DNA from: Isoetes taiwanensis
Taxonomy: Eukaryota; Streptophyta; Lycopodiopsida; Isoetales; Isoetaceae
NCBI GenBank assembly: GCA_021234155.1
Contig: JAJEKV010000001.1
Location: 15,306,245 to 15,370,244 of the forward strand
Reading direction: 5' to 3'
DNA: 64,000 nucleotides
This document shows, one piece after another, positions 23,201-34,117 of the stretch. The notes beneath the pieces are model-generated. The model had not been told where the DNA came from. It saw only the letters and a program-made list of their open reading frames with translations, and did no database searches. A program made the position numbers and the translations under genes. Every line of letters begins with the position of its first letter. Position 1 is the stretch's first letter.

Positions 23201-25970
23201 TTTGACTGGCCGCTAGAGTCGCATCATTGCTTCCCATTCCCTGCTTATTTCTGGGCTAGCTGCTGTCCAAATTTCCCTTACATTGATCTTTTAAAATCAC
23301 TCCTTAAGAAATCGGGGTTCAACTTGAATACTGCCTTTTAGCCGCTTAGAGGTATTATTCCAAGAGCATATATGATCCGCGATTATGATCCAAATAGGAA
23401 TTCTAAGAAATTCATGATTTGTGATAGTGATATATTAGTTGCTTGTAAGACTGAGTTTACATAACATCTATCAAGTGTCGCGGCATATGCCCCCGCCATT
23501 TCCAATCCAACCATTACACCACGTGAAGCTGTGATCTCCTCGTAGTTCCATGAACTCGATTCATACATGTTCACCCACTGCTCCCTCTCGAATCCATGCA
23601 TAATTCCTCAACCCCGCCTCCCATATCCTGCCGCTACTAGTTTCCACCATACAAAGTCCCCAACCATAATCCACCGACATCTCTCACAAAGTTTTTCATC
23701 GCTCACACTGCCCACATGGAAGCCTCTTTGCTCGGGCTTGATTATGCATAAACATTATCACTCCCCATTTTCTACCATTACATACTAACTGTTATTATTG
23801 GCAAGACTCTCCCAAATGATCAAGATATGTCGATAAAACTTTCAACAGTTTCTTCCAAGCAATGAAGGTTCCCGCTTAGAACTCACTGAGGATATAATGC
23901 CCACGCATTTTCCTACTATATTGAGTAAAACCCCTACTTTTCCTTTCTACATTTATGCTCCGGCAGATAAATAATATCTCGACAAATTTTTTCAAGGCTA
24001 GAGAAAGTCTACTACCTTTGGCCTCGTAGGATTTTACCTGGAGATTCCAAAATTTTAAGATTTTTTGGCTCCATTAGAGAATATATTATATTGTTCGGTG
24101 AGTGTCGGGCCGCAGACAATATTGTTCTTCCCGCCCGTGACGTGATTCTCCTCTTTTCTTGACGCTTCACCAACAAGTGCCCTCCCATACCTTCGTAAAT
24201 CTCCATGCTTTCCTCCACTGGCAAATCACCCCATCTGCTATCGGCAGTGGCAATCGGGAATTCCCCATTAACACCTTTTGACATTCTATTACATATACTC
24301 AAGGGGCCCTTCATCATGGCTCACTATAGTTGCTTTATTATTAGGACAATTGTAACTTTGAGAATTTTTGTGACTAACGTGGCTTGGGCAAATTTCTTTC
24401 GCATTTGATTTTTAAGTCTCGGCTCCACTTTTGTGCTTACTATCGCCCCCATTCTTCCCGATTCACTTGCTCCAATTTATTTTCTATGTCCTTCCTCAAG
24501 AGACTTGCTCCCTTCCCCTAGTTCTAGATTATCTTTAGAGGTTAAAGTATTTTCATGTTCCTTTCACCGAGTTTAAGTGATCCTCTCGGCTTTCTCCTCA
24601 TTTAGTTTGCTTGCCTTTTCATCCGCCACTTTCATATTGCCTTTGTTTCTCTCTCCCTTTAACATGAAGTACCCTCCAACCTTTGCACTTCCATTGTGGG
24701 AAACATCCTCTAATTTCCCATCCGCTATGAGTCTTAACTTGAACAAAGAGTAATATATCCGCTTTTGCACAATAGTAATCATAATACCCTACCGGTGGAT
24801 GCCCACACAAATCCTGGGCCTTTGCTATCGAATGGGTTATATAAGACCCTAAGTCTTTGCTATGGCAATTAAAAATTCGGATCTAGTATATCCTATGGGC
24901 GCTTGTTCTATCTCAAACCAACAAGGAAGGTTAATTCAGTTGAGCATTTTATCCGGGTAAAACTCGGAGTATAATATTGATATAACACAACTCCTCATGA
25001 AATCTATTCACCCCTCGAGACTATCTTCTCCATGCGAAATTTTCTCATCATCAAATAATATTAGAAAAAGTTACCACCAATAGCCTTGATGCTCAAACTC
25101 GGTACTTTCAGTATGCCCAAATGCCCGGTAAGCCATGCTTGTAATTTCCTATAATCTAGAAAGCCTCCCGTGAAAAACCCCAATTAACGCTTTAGAAATT
25201 AGATTCTCCATGTTCTTGACATGTTTAGAGGATCAATCGCCGCTATTTTGAAGTTGCCTGTTCTCGCCTACGTGTACCACGATTGGTATAGTTGTTCTAG
25301 ATTGATGGTATCAATTTTTAGAAGAAAGGAGTTCAATGCTTCTTCTACTGCTGTTACTAAGGCCACAGTGCTTAATCCACTGGAACCTAGGCCTTATAAT
25401 TTTTCTAAGCGCCTTTCCTCGCTTCCATGGATTAGAGCCGTTACTCGCTTTTCCGGATTAGGTCAAAGTATCTCTGCTTTTCCTTCCGTGATACCAGACT
25501 TATTGTTTTAACTCTTTGTCCTTTCTTCCCGTCATTTCATGTCTTGCCATAGCTACATGCAACCCATCAACATTATCACTTTGTTTGGGCGTATTCCCAA
25601 AAATCTCGACACGAAGTTATTGCTAATCTCCGCAGATCTACAAATCCAACTTCCAAATTTGGGGCTTTTGCATTCCCCGGCTTTAATCGATGCATCTACC
25701 ATCCCAAAACGAATTTTGCGCAATACCGCCCATCACTTGCTAAATGTTGATCCTTCCCATTATTTTTTCCATCTCGTATCAGCTACTTAATCCCTTAACT
25801 CCATATTTGCACAACTGTGAGCAAGTCCGTTTCCGAATCCCGGGCGAGACCGGCCGCGGCTCGGCAGCTTATCACCGATGTTGCTTTCCGATAGCCAAGG
25901 CTACTTTTGCTTATCCGTCACGCCCCATTTTTTTAGACCGACCTTCAAAAATACACCATTATAACAGGGG
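20236..25970 (-). mobile_element. L1-type LINE, full-length or nearly so, decayed, with 14-bp target duplication
   Basis: The direct repeat CATTATAACAGGGG flanks the element (20,236-20,249 and 25,957-25,970). The poly(A) tail appears as a T run at 20,251-20,264, so it is transcribed leftwards. The 5' region near 25.8 kb is GC-rich. ORF1 remnant (about 25.2-24.0 kb) has the DUF4283 pattern of plant L1 elements, with INLPCWFEIEQAPIGYTRSE and then RPRICV. ORF2 remnants: the reverse transcriptase motif LNKGCPLGAF (about 22,150), an FDDTF-like catalytic segment followed by LDNLMNVKRFLDSFSIVSGC (about 21,900-22,000), and a C-terminal segment near 20,400-20,600. Many stops and frameshifts are present. 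It is not of the same family as the (CT)n-linked LINEs. Confidence 0.85.
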
Positions 25971-28900
25971 TTACTTTTGTATTTTTGTAATGCTTACTAA
26001 GGTTTTGCTACGATTTTGTGGTGTATTTCAATTGACGTGATCGATGCAAGACATCTAGAGTGCAAGATACGCTTTCTCATTGTTTTTTATGGCACTTAGA
26101 CAATGGTTCAACCCCTTGAAAAAAACAAGACATTGAAAAACCAGTAGAACTATGTGGTCAGCAAAAAAGGAGGCATGACTTTCAAGCGCCAAGATTGTGG
26201 GGAAATAACCTGCTACCAAATCTAAGGTGGGAAGATTTCAAGCGTGGCACCGTGGGAACAATTGCAACCAACGAAGGTTTGGCTTATAGCTGCATGAAAA
26301 CTCACATCGACTTCATTGGGCATCAAGGCTATGGAAGTTCTTGTTTTGCAAATACACATTTTTATTAATCTTGTACAACTAATACTTTGCATCCTGACTC
26401 TAAGTGATAATAATATTGTTTTATCAAAATTGAACATCAATGCCACCTACCATTCTTCTTTTGAAAATTATTGCTGCATGGATATCTATGTTTTTATTAT
26501 GGTCAACATTGCATCCACCTTTACCTTTGTTGTCTTAGTGTAGGGACGTTTTCAAGACAGAGCAACTAACAGACTTATATCTTGACTTATATAGGATATC
26601 ATTCTATCAAACATTTGTTCATAGGATTTTTTAATATAGTGTGTTTTTACGTATTTGTTTTTTAGGATCTTTGTGTCTTTAATGTGAAGTTTATGTTTTC
26701 TAGCAGAGTAGAGTAATATCTAGCTTTTGCAAGAGGCCAATGCCAAAATGAAGTTTTGAGTTATTTTTCTTGTATGGGTAGTTAATCACTATTATGTCCA
26801 ATTTATTTGAAGATCTTGGCTAAGCTAGAATGATGCATTTTATGCAAATGCTATATAGCCCTTTTACCGTTCCTTTGCTCTAGGAACTTGATGTTGAAAG
26901 CTTCGGTGTCATTTGCTCAAACAAATGATACTTTTTGGTTTTTGGGCTTTTTTATCCAATGTGAATCTTGATGTTATAAGGGTATCACATAAATAGAAGT
27001 AATGAAGCCTTTTGGAAAATTTCTAAATGAAAGTGCTATGCACGATGAAGTAATATTCAGTGATGATAAATGCAAGGGCTTGAAACATACTCTACCATTT
27101 TTTAATAGATTCACTATTTGTTCTAAAGTTACGGACAGAAATAGGTATTGTATACCAAAATCTAAGAATAATGTGTATTCAACATAGTATCCTGCAGCAA
27201 ATATAAACCAGACCCACAAAGGTTTTGACAATTTAGGCAATGACCAACGTAATAGTTGCTTAAGAATTAGCCTCTACAGAATTAGACATCACAATCAATA
27301 ATTCATCACAAAACTTACTTCTTCATTATGCAATATGACTGTAGAACCACAGTGGTTTAGTTGAAAAATTTATTCAAACAGGAAAACTTACAATTAAATG
27401 CTTTACACTTACCCATCACCTTATCCGACTAATCCATCAGCCCAGACCAACCTTTATCCGACCTAATCCATCAGCCCAGCCTTTGCCATTGTCAAGTTTT
27501 TCCTTCTCAAAGATTATTGTGTGCATTCCGCATGAATGTGTTTGTTTTCTTTATATCCAGTATTTTCTACTTTGTCTACAACATCTTGATTGCTCTTTAG
27601 ATTATAAAAGGATAAGGTACTAACGAAATTCGTCTGCAGCTTCTAAGCTTTTTGAAGATGGAGGTCTCCAGCCTGACAAAAATTTATCAAGACGCTATGT
27701 CAAAACAAAAACACTGTAAGTCCTTATCAAATATTGATAGTCGTAGTTGCAGGAAATAATACATTAGCTGGACTAGGCAAGCAAAATAAGATTTTCCAGT
27801 GCTATTGAAGTATGGGCGATTCTACTACAACGGTAAAACATATCAATTTTTTTCCAAGACGGATCAGGAAACCCACCAGAAGTGTATGCCGGGAGAAGAG
27901 AGAAAGTCATACTAGCATGGCTTCATCTGGATGGATTTGACTGCATTTCTTTTTGGCAAATTAACAAGGCTCTCATTTGTTTTGTTTAATCTGCCAGATA
28001 AGGGTGAAGTTCAGACCTATTATTTTAAACAAATCTATCTTTCTGGAATGCACTTCCTTCTTGGAAAATTCGTTTGGGTTGCATATCCTTGTCATTTTTT
28101 CAGCTATGTGTTTGAAATTGTTTCCTTAGAAATCTACATCGAGTTGGTCTATTGAAGAAAATGAAGATGACAGTTAGCCAAAATTTTGTTCAGTAGTTGC
28201 CTTGCCTGCAAAATATGTAGATTAGAAACCGAAAGAGATTCTGAGTCAATACCTTACAAGCAGTGTTAATGATATGAAATTGATAGCATGGGGCATCACT
28301 TCTGCAACCACATACTTCTGTTGCACATCTTCTCAAATGTTGCTCTTATACGAAAGGAGAATGGGCAGTACGACATCATTCTCAAACCCATACCTAATAA
28401 AAAAGCAATGTATGACTGTTACAAGCAAAGACAAAGCTTCTATATACATGCATTTAAAGGTACAGAGTATCAGGATTCAAAATTTGTCAAAGGCAGGTTG
28501 TACTTGGTATGTCTGGAGATATTCAAAAGCCTCCATGGCTGTGCATAAAGTCCAACCATTGCATTCCAACAAATTACATCCTCGTTCCCTTGCATTCTCC
28601 TTGCACTACATCACATACTCCTTTGCACCAGCGTTAAGTTCATACAAGGTACTTGTGCTCAATTCACTACCACAACCATAGCTTTGTCTTCTTGCAGAGA
28701 TTCCAATCAAACACGCAGCCAGTATTTAGTAGACAGGTTAAACTTGTATTGCTTCATACATTTCGGCAGATATCTTCTATCATGTCATTCCAGAAAAAAG
28801 ACATTCTTGCTTAATAATATTCTTCTTTTGCATCATGCAAGCATATGCTAGAAGACCAATGCCAATCTATACTCTGCGGGCTGTAGTTGCAGAAATGATT

Positions 28901-29430
28901 TCACCCAATCAACTTCCTCAAGTCTAGAAAAGGACAATGTCGAATTAATTAATACTCTGGATCAAAGTCGGAGCAAAACGACCTCAAAAACGAAAATAGA
29001 GCCCAAATGCAGTAAAATGGTTAAGCCTTTGGGCTATGCATAGAACTAAGGAGAGCTGATCTATGCAGAAATTCTAGGTTCCATCTGCTTGTAAATGCTC
29101 GAATAAATTTTTTAGAATGCCGAACAAAACTCTGGAGCTGGAAATCTCTGTGAGCTTAAGGTAATGTGCTAGGGGCAGAATGATTCAGGGGTCTGCTAAT
29201 ATGAATACAGTTCCAAGTCGCAGCTTGCTACTGTAAGGATAAGAAGTTGATGCAGAGGACCTCCATGCATGTTCAGGTACGGTAAACCCCAGCTAGTATA
29301 ATCGCCTATGCAGGATGCAGCCGTGAAGAGAAGGAAACCGACAGACGGAGTGGGAAGGATATTACTGGATTTTTTAGAATTTCCAGAACCGTTGATGCCG
29401 AAAATAAAAGATCCGATGGACAGGAGTTTT
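25971..29430. other. Long gene-poor stretch
   Basis: AT-rich sequence with only chance-like open frames. A 30-bp tandem duplication (ttatccgac.taatccatca plus gcccag) lies at about 27,420-27,482. It may be intergenic or a long intron. Confidence 0.35.
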
Positions 29431-29437
29431 TTTAGCT

Positions 29438-29457
29438 TACGTGGCACGACACGTGGC
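29438..29457 (+). promoter_or_regulatory. Two ABRE/G-box-like elements
   Basis: TACGTGGC (29,438-29,445) and ACACGTGGC (29,449-29,457) match the ACGTGGC core bound by plant bZIP factors of the abscisic-acid response. They lie about 1 kb upstream of a likely first coding exon and just before a transcript-leader-like stretch with repeated 'ttagggttct' at about 29,550-29,580. Function is inferred from motif and position. Confidence 0.35.
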
Positions 29458-30490
29458 ATAGCTAGAATTGCAGGAAATCGGGCAGCTCGGGTTAGGCAAC
29501 CCTGCTAAAAAAAAATGGAATATGGCATGCAAGGCTCGAGAGGTGTTACTTTAGGGTTCTTCTGGAATTAGGGTTCTCCTGGAAAGATCTCTGCCATTGA
29601 AGCTCTGTTCGGGCTTCAGTTTTCATCAGGCAAATCCTTATAACAGATCCGAGAAGTTAATATCTCCCATTGCTTAATGTATTCCATTGTTTTTGCAGAG
29701 CACACAGGTCCCGGAACTTGAGGGGATTTCAAAGGCGTGACAAGCTATATGACCCTTTCTATGCAAGGGCCGGATGTAGATGTGTTTAATCGTCGGTGGG
29801 CGGGTGGGGCGAATAGATGATCCGTGATTGTATGCGTTTTTGTCCGCAAATGAATCTAGTTGAGCATTGAGAACCGATGTGGATAATCTAGTTAGAGAAC
29901 GCATCAAAATCAAACAAAGGGTTTGTGCAGATAGATGATCCAGGGTTCAGGGCATTTTTGTTTGCTGATATGAATCCGCAAGCATCAATATTGTAAGTCA
30001 TATCCATCTATTTCTATCCTTCTCAGGATTTGTTTTAACCAGGTACTGCTCTGAAAAGCTCCTTTACTATGCAATTGATTGTTAGCCAAATAAGGTCGTA
30101 AAGTATATGCAACAGCGTTTAGCCTGAGGGATTTGCTATGAAGCTGGAGACCATAAGAATCGTGACTCTAGACTTACCCCAGGTCTGTACTCTATCTCTT
30201 TGATGGATAGGGTGTGTTACTGTGCTGGAAAGCTTTGCCTTCACAAAATTTTTTGAAGGCAAGAACCAACTGATTTGTGTTGGTTAAAGGTGTGCTTAAA
30301 GTTCTATTTGTCGAAGAGTTTGATTCTTTGGGTGATGATTCCAAAACAAAATTTGGTGCCTGCGTCTTCTCCGTTGCACTGGTTGTACTCCCTTCTCCTC
30401 GGGGCATCTGTGTATGCAAAAGTTGAGTTAGAAGCAAAATGTAAGCATGGGCCATTTTATATTGCTCCGGGGCTGTGTTTTTGAACTGTT
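29458..30490 (+). other. Probable 5' leader and leader intron of the gene starting at 30,491
   Basis: Contains 'ttagggttct' repeats typical of plant leaders, then AT-rich sequence with an acceptor-like pyrimidine/AG just upstream of 30,491. No start or stop of transcription can be fixed. Confidence 0.25.
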
Positions 30491-30541
30491 ATGGCTACAA
30501 ATGGAAGTGCCATCGCCAATGGCGAGTCTTCAATGTCAATG
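30491..30541 (+). CDS. First coding exon of an unrecognised host gene
   Basis: ATG followed by 17 sense codons (MATNGSAIANGESSMSM), ending at a consensus donor (ATG/gtaagt) in phase 0. The composition is typical of the disordered N-terminus of many plant cytosolic enzymes, but is not diagnostic. No convincing second exon follows before the LINE cluster; a frame near 30,660-30,730 (AAKISDITSAYRLEAVLA) is a weak candidate. If the gene is alive, its first intron contains the LINE cluster; if not, it is a stranded exon. Confidence 0.4.
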
Positions 30542-30544
30542 GTA

Positions 30545-31600
30545 AGTTGCTTCTTTGCTTTGTTTTTTGTAGCATAGACAAATTGTCTGATAAGAACTAG
30601 GGATCAATTATCAAGTACATTCCAAAGAACTCAATGTTTGATGAAAAGTAAACTTATTGCGGCAAAGATTTCGGATATCACATCGGCTTATCGGCTTGAG
30701 GCGGTTCTAGCTTTACGTGGTGTTTGGTGAGCACAATTTCCATATTCTTAAGCTTCATGCATGCCTTGTTCTAAAAGGTCATGGAATATAGAGAGAGGCT
30801 CTCCCCTGGTTTTGGCAGTGAATACCTCTAAGATTATCCTGCAAAAATCATATTAAGTCTTTATGCAGCTCATAGTTTGTCCTATATAAGGTTGACACTG
30901 AATAGGTGAAGAGATTAAGTAAAATCAATCAGGTAATATACAGACTCAATTTTCTGAATCCATGGCTAGTTGCTGTACAAATATCAGGATGGCCCATTGG
31001 CCCATGAATCATAAATGTATTGTGTGTGCATTTAAATCAAACATCATTTGTACCAAGTGATTTGTTGTTGCACTTGTGATTGATTACATAGTTTGTTGTT
31101 TTGCTTTCCTACATTCCTTCATTGTAGTTCGATTATCGTGATAATCGATATGCCTTCACCCTCAAGTTGCAATACCCAATTCATAGTCTATGTGAATAAA
31201 AATGTGGATAGCTTGCTTGAATATTTGTGGTACTTTGCATCAGTTTGAACCAATACCCCGTGGGATGGTATTGGTTGTGGCCATTTTGTAATTGGCCATG
31301 ATTGGGATGTGATTACCTTGCATATTTCTTTGAATGAATACGAGTCTTATTATCATGTTGACGTAAGCTTATTGGTCTCCCTTTCCAACTAAAGGTTGTA
31401 CAGTACAAGTTATCTAGTCAACTCTGGATATTGCATTGCAAATAGAAATAGAGGTTTTTATAGTTCTACACAAGATATGTTGCTATTTCTTTCTTTCTCT
31501 CTTGTTGATTTCTTGTTTGTTTGTTTGGTAGGGCCCGAAGGGCCCAAAATTTTTTTTTAATGTAAAAACCAATATATAACTACCATTGACATTAACAAAC
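30545..31600. other. Intron-like or intergenic stretch
   Basis: AT-rich, T-rich on the + strand, without repeats I recognise. A short palindrome GGGCCCGAAGGGCCC lies at 31,531-31,545, at the approach to the LINE cluster. Confidence 0.35.
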
Positions 31601-31608
31601 ACAAACCA

Positions 31609-31947
31609 TTGCATCCAATATATATAAATTTAAATCCCCCTGAAACCCCCTTTGGTTTGGGTGTATATTCACACGGGGGGTTTAAATTGGACGGTCCAAA
31701 ACGGGGACCTGGGCGACCTCCAGGATCGAGGAATGTTAGGGGAAGAGGCACCCCTCTTGGGCTAAGAATGCCTTTACCCCCTGGGCAGACTAGAAACTCA
31801 CAGGCGGCTAGCATCATCAAACGGTGTCTGATCCGAAATGCTACTATGAGGGCAGCAAATCTTGAGAACAATCCGGCTTTGACTGATTTAGATCCAGACC
31901 CGGAGTCCATAATGAGGTTAATCTTCATGTATTTTAAGAAAGAGTAG
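31609..31947 (+). CDS. Open frame with AT-hook-like motif running into LINE-derived sequence
   Basis: A 112-codon frame. Residues 32-48 read GPKRGPGRPPGSRNVRG, a close fit to the AT-hook core (GRP flanked by basic residues and Pro/Gly). From about residue 60 the sequence can be aligned with ORF2 of the intact LINE: PPGQTRNSQAASIIKRC is placed like the segment after WGPG, and PESIMRLIFMYFKK like AEALCRLLRYMCKV. So it is either a fusion of an unrelated AT-hook segment with a truncated LINE, or part of a divergent LINE. The 5' part also contains an imperfect inverted repeat (about 31,625-31,690). Probably not an expressed gene. Confidence 0.35.
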   Translation: MHPIYINLNPPETPFGLGVYSHGGFKLDGPKRGPGRPPGSRNVRGRGTPLGLRMPLPPGQTRNSQAASIIKRCLIRNATMRAANLENNPALTDLDPDPESIMRLIFMYFKKE

Positions 31948-32660
31948 AATCATTATTGTATGAAGATAGATTATTGTTAGCAATGAAGCAAAGCATAGAC
32001 AAGGGATGGCATATGAGCATCAGACGATGGTTAAGAAAATGGAACATGGACTTGGATCATTTGCCGGATGAGGAAGATAAGATGATGGCATGGGTAGGAG
32101 CACATGTACGCCATAAAATCTGGAGTAACCCGGGCACGAAAATGGCATTCTACAAGTGTCACATTAATAGCGACCTATCAGAAGCACCACATCTATCTGG
32201 ACATACTTCTTGCTATAAAAGACATTTAATATGTCGATTATGGATGAGCTCACACCACTTAGGGGTCGAAATTGGGAGATGGGGGAATGTTCCCAAGTAC
32301 CACAGAGTATGCAAAGTATGTGGTGAGGATGAGGTGGAAGACGAGGAACATGTAGTACTAAAGTGTCCGGCGTATCAGTTGGATAGAGAGCGGTTTGGGA
32401 TCTCCTCGATATCCACACTGAGTGCCTTTTTTGCACTTCCAGCCACTACTATAGGAAATAGTTATGAAGACAAGAGAGGTGGCTATTAAGAACTACAAGG
32501 ACTTACTCGGTATGTATGAAGAACATGAGAGAGACCAGGAGTTCGAGTTGGATGATGCTCTCTTGGAGTGACATCAACTCATGAACGGGGGGTTGTTAGT
32601 ATGAAAATGTCATTGTCATATAGACCTGATGGTCTGGCGACAAAATAATAAAAACATTCA

Positions 32661-32665
<5 letters not shown>
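31765..32665 (+). mobile_element. 5'-truncated LINE copy ending against a (CT)n array
   Basis: Corresponds to the last third of ORF2. From 31,956 the open frame includes DKGWHMSIRRWLRKWNMDLD, MSSHHLGVEIGRWGNV and the zinc knuckle CKVCGEDEVEDEEHVVLKC (C-x2-C-x9-H-x4-C), all colinear with the intact ORF2. The frame breaks near 32,460. The 3' end has the hairpin AGACC-TGAT-GGTCT (32,622-32,635), then 'ggcgacaaaataataaaaac', an ATTC tail (to about 32,665) and directly the (CT)n array in which the full-length copy begins. The two copies are head to tail in the same orientation. Confidence 0.85.
32622..32635 (+). other. LINE 3'-terminal hairpin (AGACC-TGAT-GGTCT)
   Basis: Perfect 5-bp stem with a 4-base loop, followed by the A-rich stretch and ATTC tail of the truncated copy. 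Same position as the hairpins at 9,445 and 47,209. Confidence 0.75.

Positions 32666-32728
<63 letters not shown>
32666..32728. repeat. (CT)n microsatellite, 63 bp, directly before the ORF1 start codon
   Basis: Uninterrupted CT repeat between the tail of the truncated LINE and the ATG of the full-length LINE ORF1. There is no other 5' untranslated sequence. It may be target DNA, part of the element, or both. Confidence 0.95.
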
Positions 32729-32730
<2 letters not shown>

Positions 32731-34051
32731 GGCGATGGCGGCAAAAAAAACTAGGGCAAAAAAAGTCTCCTCTGATGGCACATCTGTCGCTGCTGTCGCT
32801 GGGTCCACGAACCCTGTTACAGGGATCGATGGTAAGGTAGCAACTAGTGCATTTTCGGCAGCTGTCTCCGTTGAGAAAAACAAGAAGGGGCCCGGCAGTG
32901 GTTCTGGAAAACAGGAATGTGATGCTGAGGATTTCGACGCTGAGGACTTCGAGGCTGATAGCACTTCTCTGTTTTCTGGTGAAGGCAAGACAGAGGCAGA
33001 AAATAGGGAGGTCGCATCTGCGGCTTCCTCTGGCAAAAAAAACAAGAATGGGTCTGTGTTGAAACAGGGAATAGATGGAAATGCGGCTTCTTCTGGAAAC
33101 AAGAATGGGTCTGGATCTGTGTTTGGCAGCAGGGGAATAGATGGAGATCAAAATACGAAGAGGTCTGTGTTCACATCCGACTGCAGTCCAGAAAAACAGA
33201 GCATCCCCATAGGAAATGATCTGTGCAACCCGGCAGGAGTCCTTGGGCAGGGAATTGGGTACCCATTTTCTGCAATAGGTACAGGGCCGAGTCCAGCAGC
33301 ATTTGGAGGCATCACAGGTGGAGGGTTCGCAGGCGAAATGATTATGGGCCAGCTTCTTACAGTCATGATGAAAATCTTGGACTCCATGGAACAATCTAGA
33401 AAGGAAGCGGAGCAGGCAAGAAGAGAAGCATCAGCGCAGCAGTCCCAAATGCTAAAAATTCTTCAAGGTATGAATGAGTCTCTACTATCACTGAAACATG
33501 AGAACTATGAGTTAAAACAGCAAGTAGCAGGCATGACGGTGGCGCCGCTGAACCAACAGGACTCTGAAAACATGATAAACAATTTCAATCATTTGCACGG
33601 TGAAACAAGCAATGAGGGTTTTCAAGAAGCAATAGATACATTGAACGATAAATTGGAGCAGCTAACTGATATGCACGAGCGGGAACTCAAGGCGAATAAT
33701 CTCAGAATAGCCGGACTGCCAGAAAAAGATAATGAGAACACTATAGAAACTGTGCAACAATTTATGGCTGAAAAGATGCAAATACAAGTAGAGATATTGG
33801 ATGCATACCGCGTTGGGAAGAAAGGTGAAGGTACTCGCAACATATTAGTGAAGTGTGCAAGCAAGGAGGCCAAGACGAGGATTATGCAGAAGCGATCTTT
33901 ACTAAGGGGGCAATACATCTGGGTAAATGATGACTTAACTAAAATTCAGTTTCAGCAAAGGAAAGATGACATTTTGAAGATGAAGGAAGCCCGGGCATCT
34001 GGAAAGCGCGCATACTGGAGAGGGGGTAAGGCGGTGATCGAAGATGCATAG
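32729..34051 (+). CDS. LINE ORF1 protein, coiled coil plus RRM-like domain (440 aa)
   Basis: RNA-binding chaperone of the retrotransposon RNP, of the L1-ORF1p/Transposase_22 kind. Residues 1-160 are low-complexity, basic/acidic and Ser-rich, with 'GIDG' recurring three times (about 32, 114 and 136). Residues 205-320 are predicted coiled coil (RKEAEQARREASAQQSQMLK). Residues 322-385 resemble the non-canonical RRM (NNLRIAGLPE...AYRVGKKGEGTRNILVKCAS). Residues 386-440 resemble the C-terminal domain (VNDDLTKIQFQQRKDD, KEARASGKRAYWRGG). The start ATG touches the (CT)n array, and a second Met follows at codon 3. The stop is UAG in the context UAG CAA AUA. ORF2 continues in the same frame. Confidence 0.9.
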
Positions 34052-34117
34052 CAAATATCGACTGCCAGGTTAGCTTGTTGGAACATAAATACATTAAAAA
34101 ACAGTAAGATACTTACC
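34049..34117 (+). other. In-frame UAG and 22-codon linker between ORF1 and ORF2
   Basis: The UAG (34,049-34,051) is followed without another stop by 22 codons reading QISTARLACWNINTLKNSKI plus LT, up to the first ATG of ORF2. WNIN..L is the first motif of APE-type LINE endonucleases, including the metal-binding Asn, and should be part of the ORF2 protein. An ORF2 protein starting at 34,118 would lack it. The stop context UAG-CAA-AUA is close to the leaky UAG-CAR-YYA context of tobamoviruses. Stop read-through, start at a non-AUG codon, or a lost fusion frame are the alternatives. Confidence 0.75.

Noticed and set aside
28274-28681. 135-codon + strand frame
   Set aside because: No motif, no clear splice or promoter context, and an overlapping frame of similar quality; probably chance.
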